NCBI GenBank assembly: GCA_003513495.1
Contig: DOPM01000011.1
Span: 1 to 23,782 of the forward strand
Length of the DNA: 23,782 nucleotides
Direction of reading: 5' to 3'
Origin: Desulfosporosinus sp.
GTDB lineage: Bacteria > Bacillota > Desulfitobacteriia > Desulfitobacteriales > Desulfitobacteriaceae
Part shown: positions 22,600 to 23,782 of the stretch, one piece after another
How positions within the stretch are numbered: the stretch's first letter is position 1
Layout of the letters: the number at the start of each line of letters is the position of its first letter
Notes under the pieces: model-generated
What the model was told of the DNA's origin: nothing
Database searches by the model: none
What the model saw: the letters and a program-made list of their open reading frames with translations, nothing else
Program-made: the position numbers and the translations under genes

Positions 22600-23676
22600 A
22601 TGAAAAAAAGGTCCGCAACCGCAATACTTATCACAGGACTTATAATGGTTAGTGCTGTACTTACAGGATGCACCGGAGGTAAAACCACAGCGAACCCCCA
22701 ACCGCCAGCAAGCAGTCCAAACCAGGTTGTCAATGTTTTCTCTGAAAGGCACTACGAAACGGACAAACAACTCTTCGAAGTATTTACCAAGGAAACAGGC
22801 ATTAAAGTGAACGTTATCGAAGGCAAAGCCGATGAGTTGATTGAGCGATTGGCTACCGAAGGCAAAGATACGCAGGCGGATCTATTTATAACCGCTGACG
22901 TTGGTAGACTTCATCGGGCCAAGGAAAAGGGATTATTACAATCGACTTCCACCGATATTCTCGTTAAGAATGTTCCTGAGAATTTAAGAGATAAGGACAA
23001 TCAGTGGTATGGTCTCACGGTAAGAGCAAGGGTGCTGGTCTACGATAAGGATAAGGTTAATCCCGCACAACTCTCCACTTATGAAGATTTAATCGAACCA
23101 AAGTGGAAAGGAAAAATCCTCGTCAGATCCTCCTCGAATATCTACAACCAATCCTTATTAGCATCCTTCATTGCTATCAATGGTGAAGAACAGGCTAAAG
23201 CATGGGCCAAAGGAATAGTAGCAAATATGGCTAGGGAACCTAAGGGATCCGATCGAGATCAAGCCAAGGCAGTTGTTGCAGGAGAAGGAGATCTTGCCAT
23301 CATGAACACTTACTATTTAGGCCAGATGTTAAACTCTGCTGATCCTGAAGAAGTCAAGGTTGCTCAAAAACTTGGAGTTTTCTTCCCGAACCAAAACACC
23401 GCCAACGGTACTCATATCAATGTTAGTGGAGCCGGGGTTACCAAGGCCTCCAAGAATAAAGAGAATGCGATTAAGCTTGTCGAATTCTTAACGAGTGTTA
23501 ATGCACAGAATGACTATGCGAAAGCAAACTTTGAGTATCCTGTAAATAAAGACGTAGAACCTTCAGACTTAATTAAATCCTGGGGTGAATTTAAACCCCA
23601 AAATATTAACTTAACCCTGTTGGGGGAATATAACAAAAAAGCCGTGGAAATTTTTGACCAAGTTGGTTGGAAGTAA
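22600..23676 (+). CDS. Ferric-iron-type ABC transporter substrate-binding lipoprotein
   Basis: A 358-aa extracellular lipoprotein (signal peptide, lipobox VLTGC with C24). It belongs to the FbpA/FutA-type periplasmic binding proteins: NVFSERHYETD at 45-55 supplies the conserved His/Tyr, FEVFTKETGIKVNVIEGKAD follows, and DLAIMNTYYLGQM contains the Tyr pair (238-239) that ligates Fe(III) in this family. It would deliver iron to an ABC permease, which is not in the window; a permease/ATPase may follow beyond the right edge after the hairpin at 23686-23705. ATG follows GGAGGAG. The promoter carries a Fur-like box. Confidence 0.88.
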   Translation: MKKRSATAILITGLIMVSAVLTGCTGGKTTANPQPPASSPNQVVNVFSERHYETDKQLFEVFTKETGIKVNVIEGKADELIERLATEGKDTQADLFITADVGRLHRAKEKGLLQSTSTDILVKNVPENLRDKDNQWYGLTVRARVLVYDKDKVNPAQLSTYEDLIEPKWKGKILVRSSSNIYNQSLLASFIAINGEEQAKAWAKGIVANMAREPKGSDRDQAKAVVAGEGDLAIMNTYYLGQMLNSADPEEVKVAQKLGVFFPNQNTANGTHINVSGAGVTKASKNKENAIKLVEFLTSVNAQNDYAKANFEYPVNKDVEPSDLIKSWGEFKPQNINLTLLGEYNKKAVEIFDQVGWK

Positions 23677-23685
23677 TCTAGAAAA

Positions 23686-23705
23686 GGCAGCCTGCAAAGG
23701 CTGCC
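23686..23705 (+). terminator. Hairpin after the iron-binding protein gene
   Basis: GGCAGCC and GGCTGCC pair perfectly around TGCAAA, ten bases past the stop codon. The following bases TCTAAAAC give only a weak T run, so it may act as a partial terminator before a downstream permease gene. The last 77 bases of the window show nothing further. Confidence 0.6.
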
Positions 23706-23782
23706 TCTAAAACATACTAAGATTTTTTAATACATAACTACTTTACAAATATCAGATTAATTCTTCATAACCGTTTAGATTC

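Overview
The window looks like a chromosomal segment from a low-GC, spore-former-type Firmicute. Strong purine-rich ribosome binding sites, frequent TTG/GTG starts, a YhaM-type nuclease, DUF881 proteins and an ECF sigma/DUF4367 anti-sigma pair all point there. A Desulfosporosinus/Desulfitobacterium-like member of the Peptococcales is my best guess; that is inference, since no rRNA or other phylogenetic marker is present.

Left part (1-9.3 kb). A YhaM-type 3'-5' exoribonuclease gene (minus strand) is followed by an island of small exported or membrane proteins: an SH3-domain protein, two DUF881 proteins, an ECF sigma factor with its membrane anti-sigma factor (the only plus-strand genes here), a small secreted DUF6147-like protein, a lipoprotein and a 291-aa secreted protein. 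Four of the minus-strand units are preceded by the same 32-bp promoter: TGTAACCTTTT at the -35 end and a CCTCTATA-type -10 at identical spacing. A fifth, weaker copy points at the sigma factor gene. I read this as a self-contained ECF regulon for cell-surface proteins. The island is also punctuated by three direct repeats of the yhaM upstream region; the middle one includes a decayed copy of the start of yhaM.

Middle part (9.3-17.3 kb). A wrecked tyrosine recombinase (N-terminus lost, one-base frameshift) and a remnant DUF4177-like gene mark an old integration scar. Next, on the minus strand, comes a rodA - serine-acetyltransferase-like - PBP2 operon, then an OmpR-type response regulator/histidine kinase pair. 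The upstream regions of the two-component operon and of the rodA operon share an identical 21-bp element inside an 11-bp-period PhoP/WalR-like box. The -10 sits at the same distance in both, which suggests the kinase pair controls the neighbouring elongasome genes.

Right part (17.5-23.8 kb). A TVP38/TMEM64 (VTT) membrane protein is on the plus strand. On the minus strand follow a MarR regulator - short CbiX-like protein - P1B metal ATPase operon and a SAM-dependent methyltransferase. Last is a plus-strand iron-type ABC substrate-binding lipoprotein under a sigma-A promoter with a Fur-like palindrome. The CbiX-like protein has lost one of its two conserved metal-ligand histidines and the ATPase has no N-terminal metal-binding domain, so this may be an unusual metal-export module.

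Several genes (yhaM, the acetyltransferase, the kinase) have clear N-terminal homology upstream of the first ATG/GTG/TTG, so their starts are uncertain. No rRNA, tRNA, CRISPR array or intact transposase was found.
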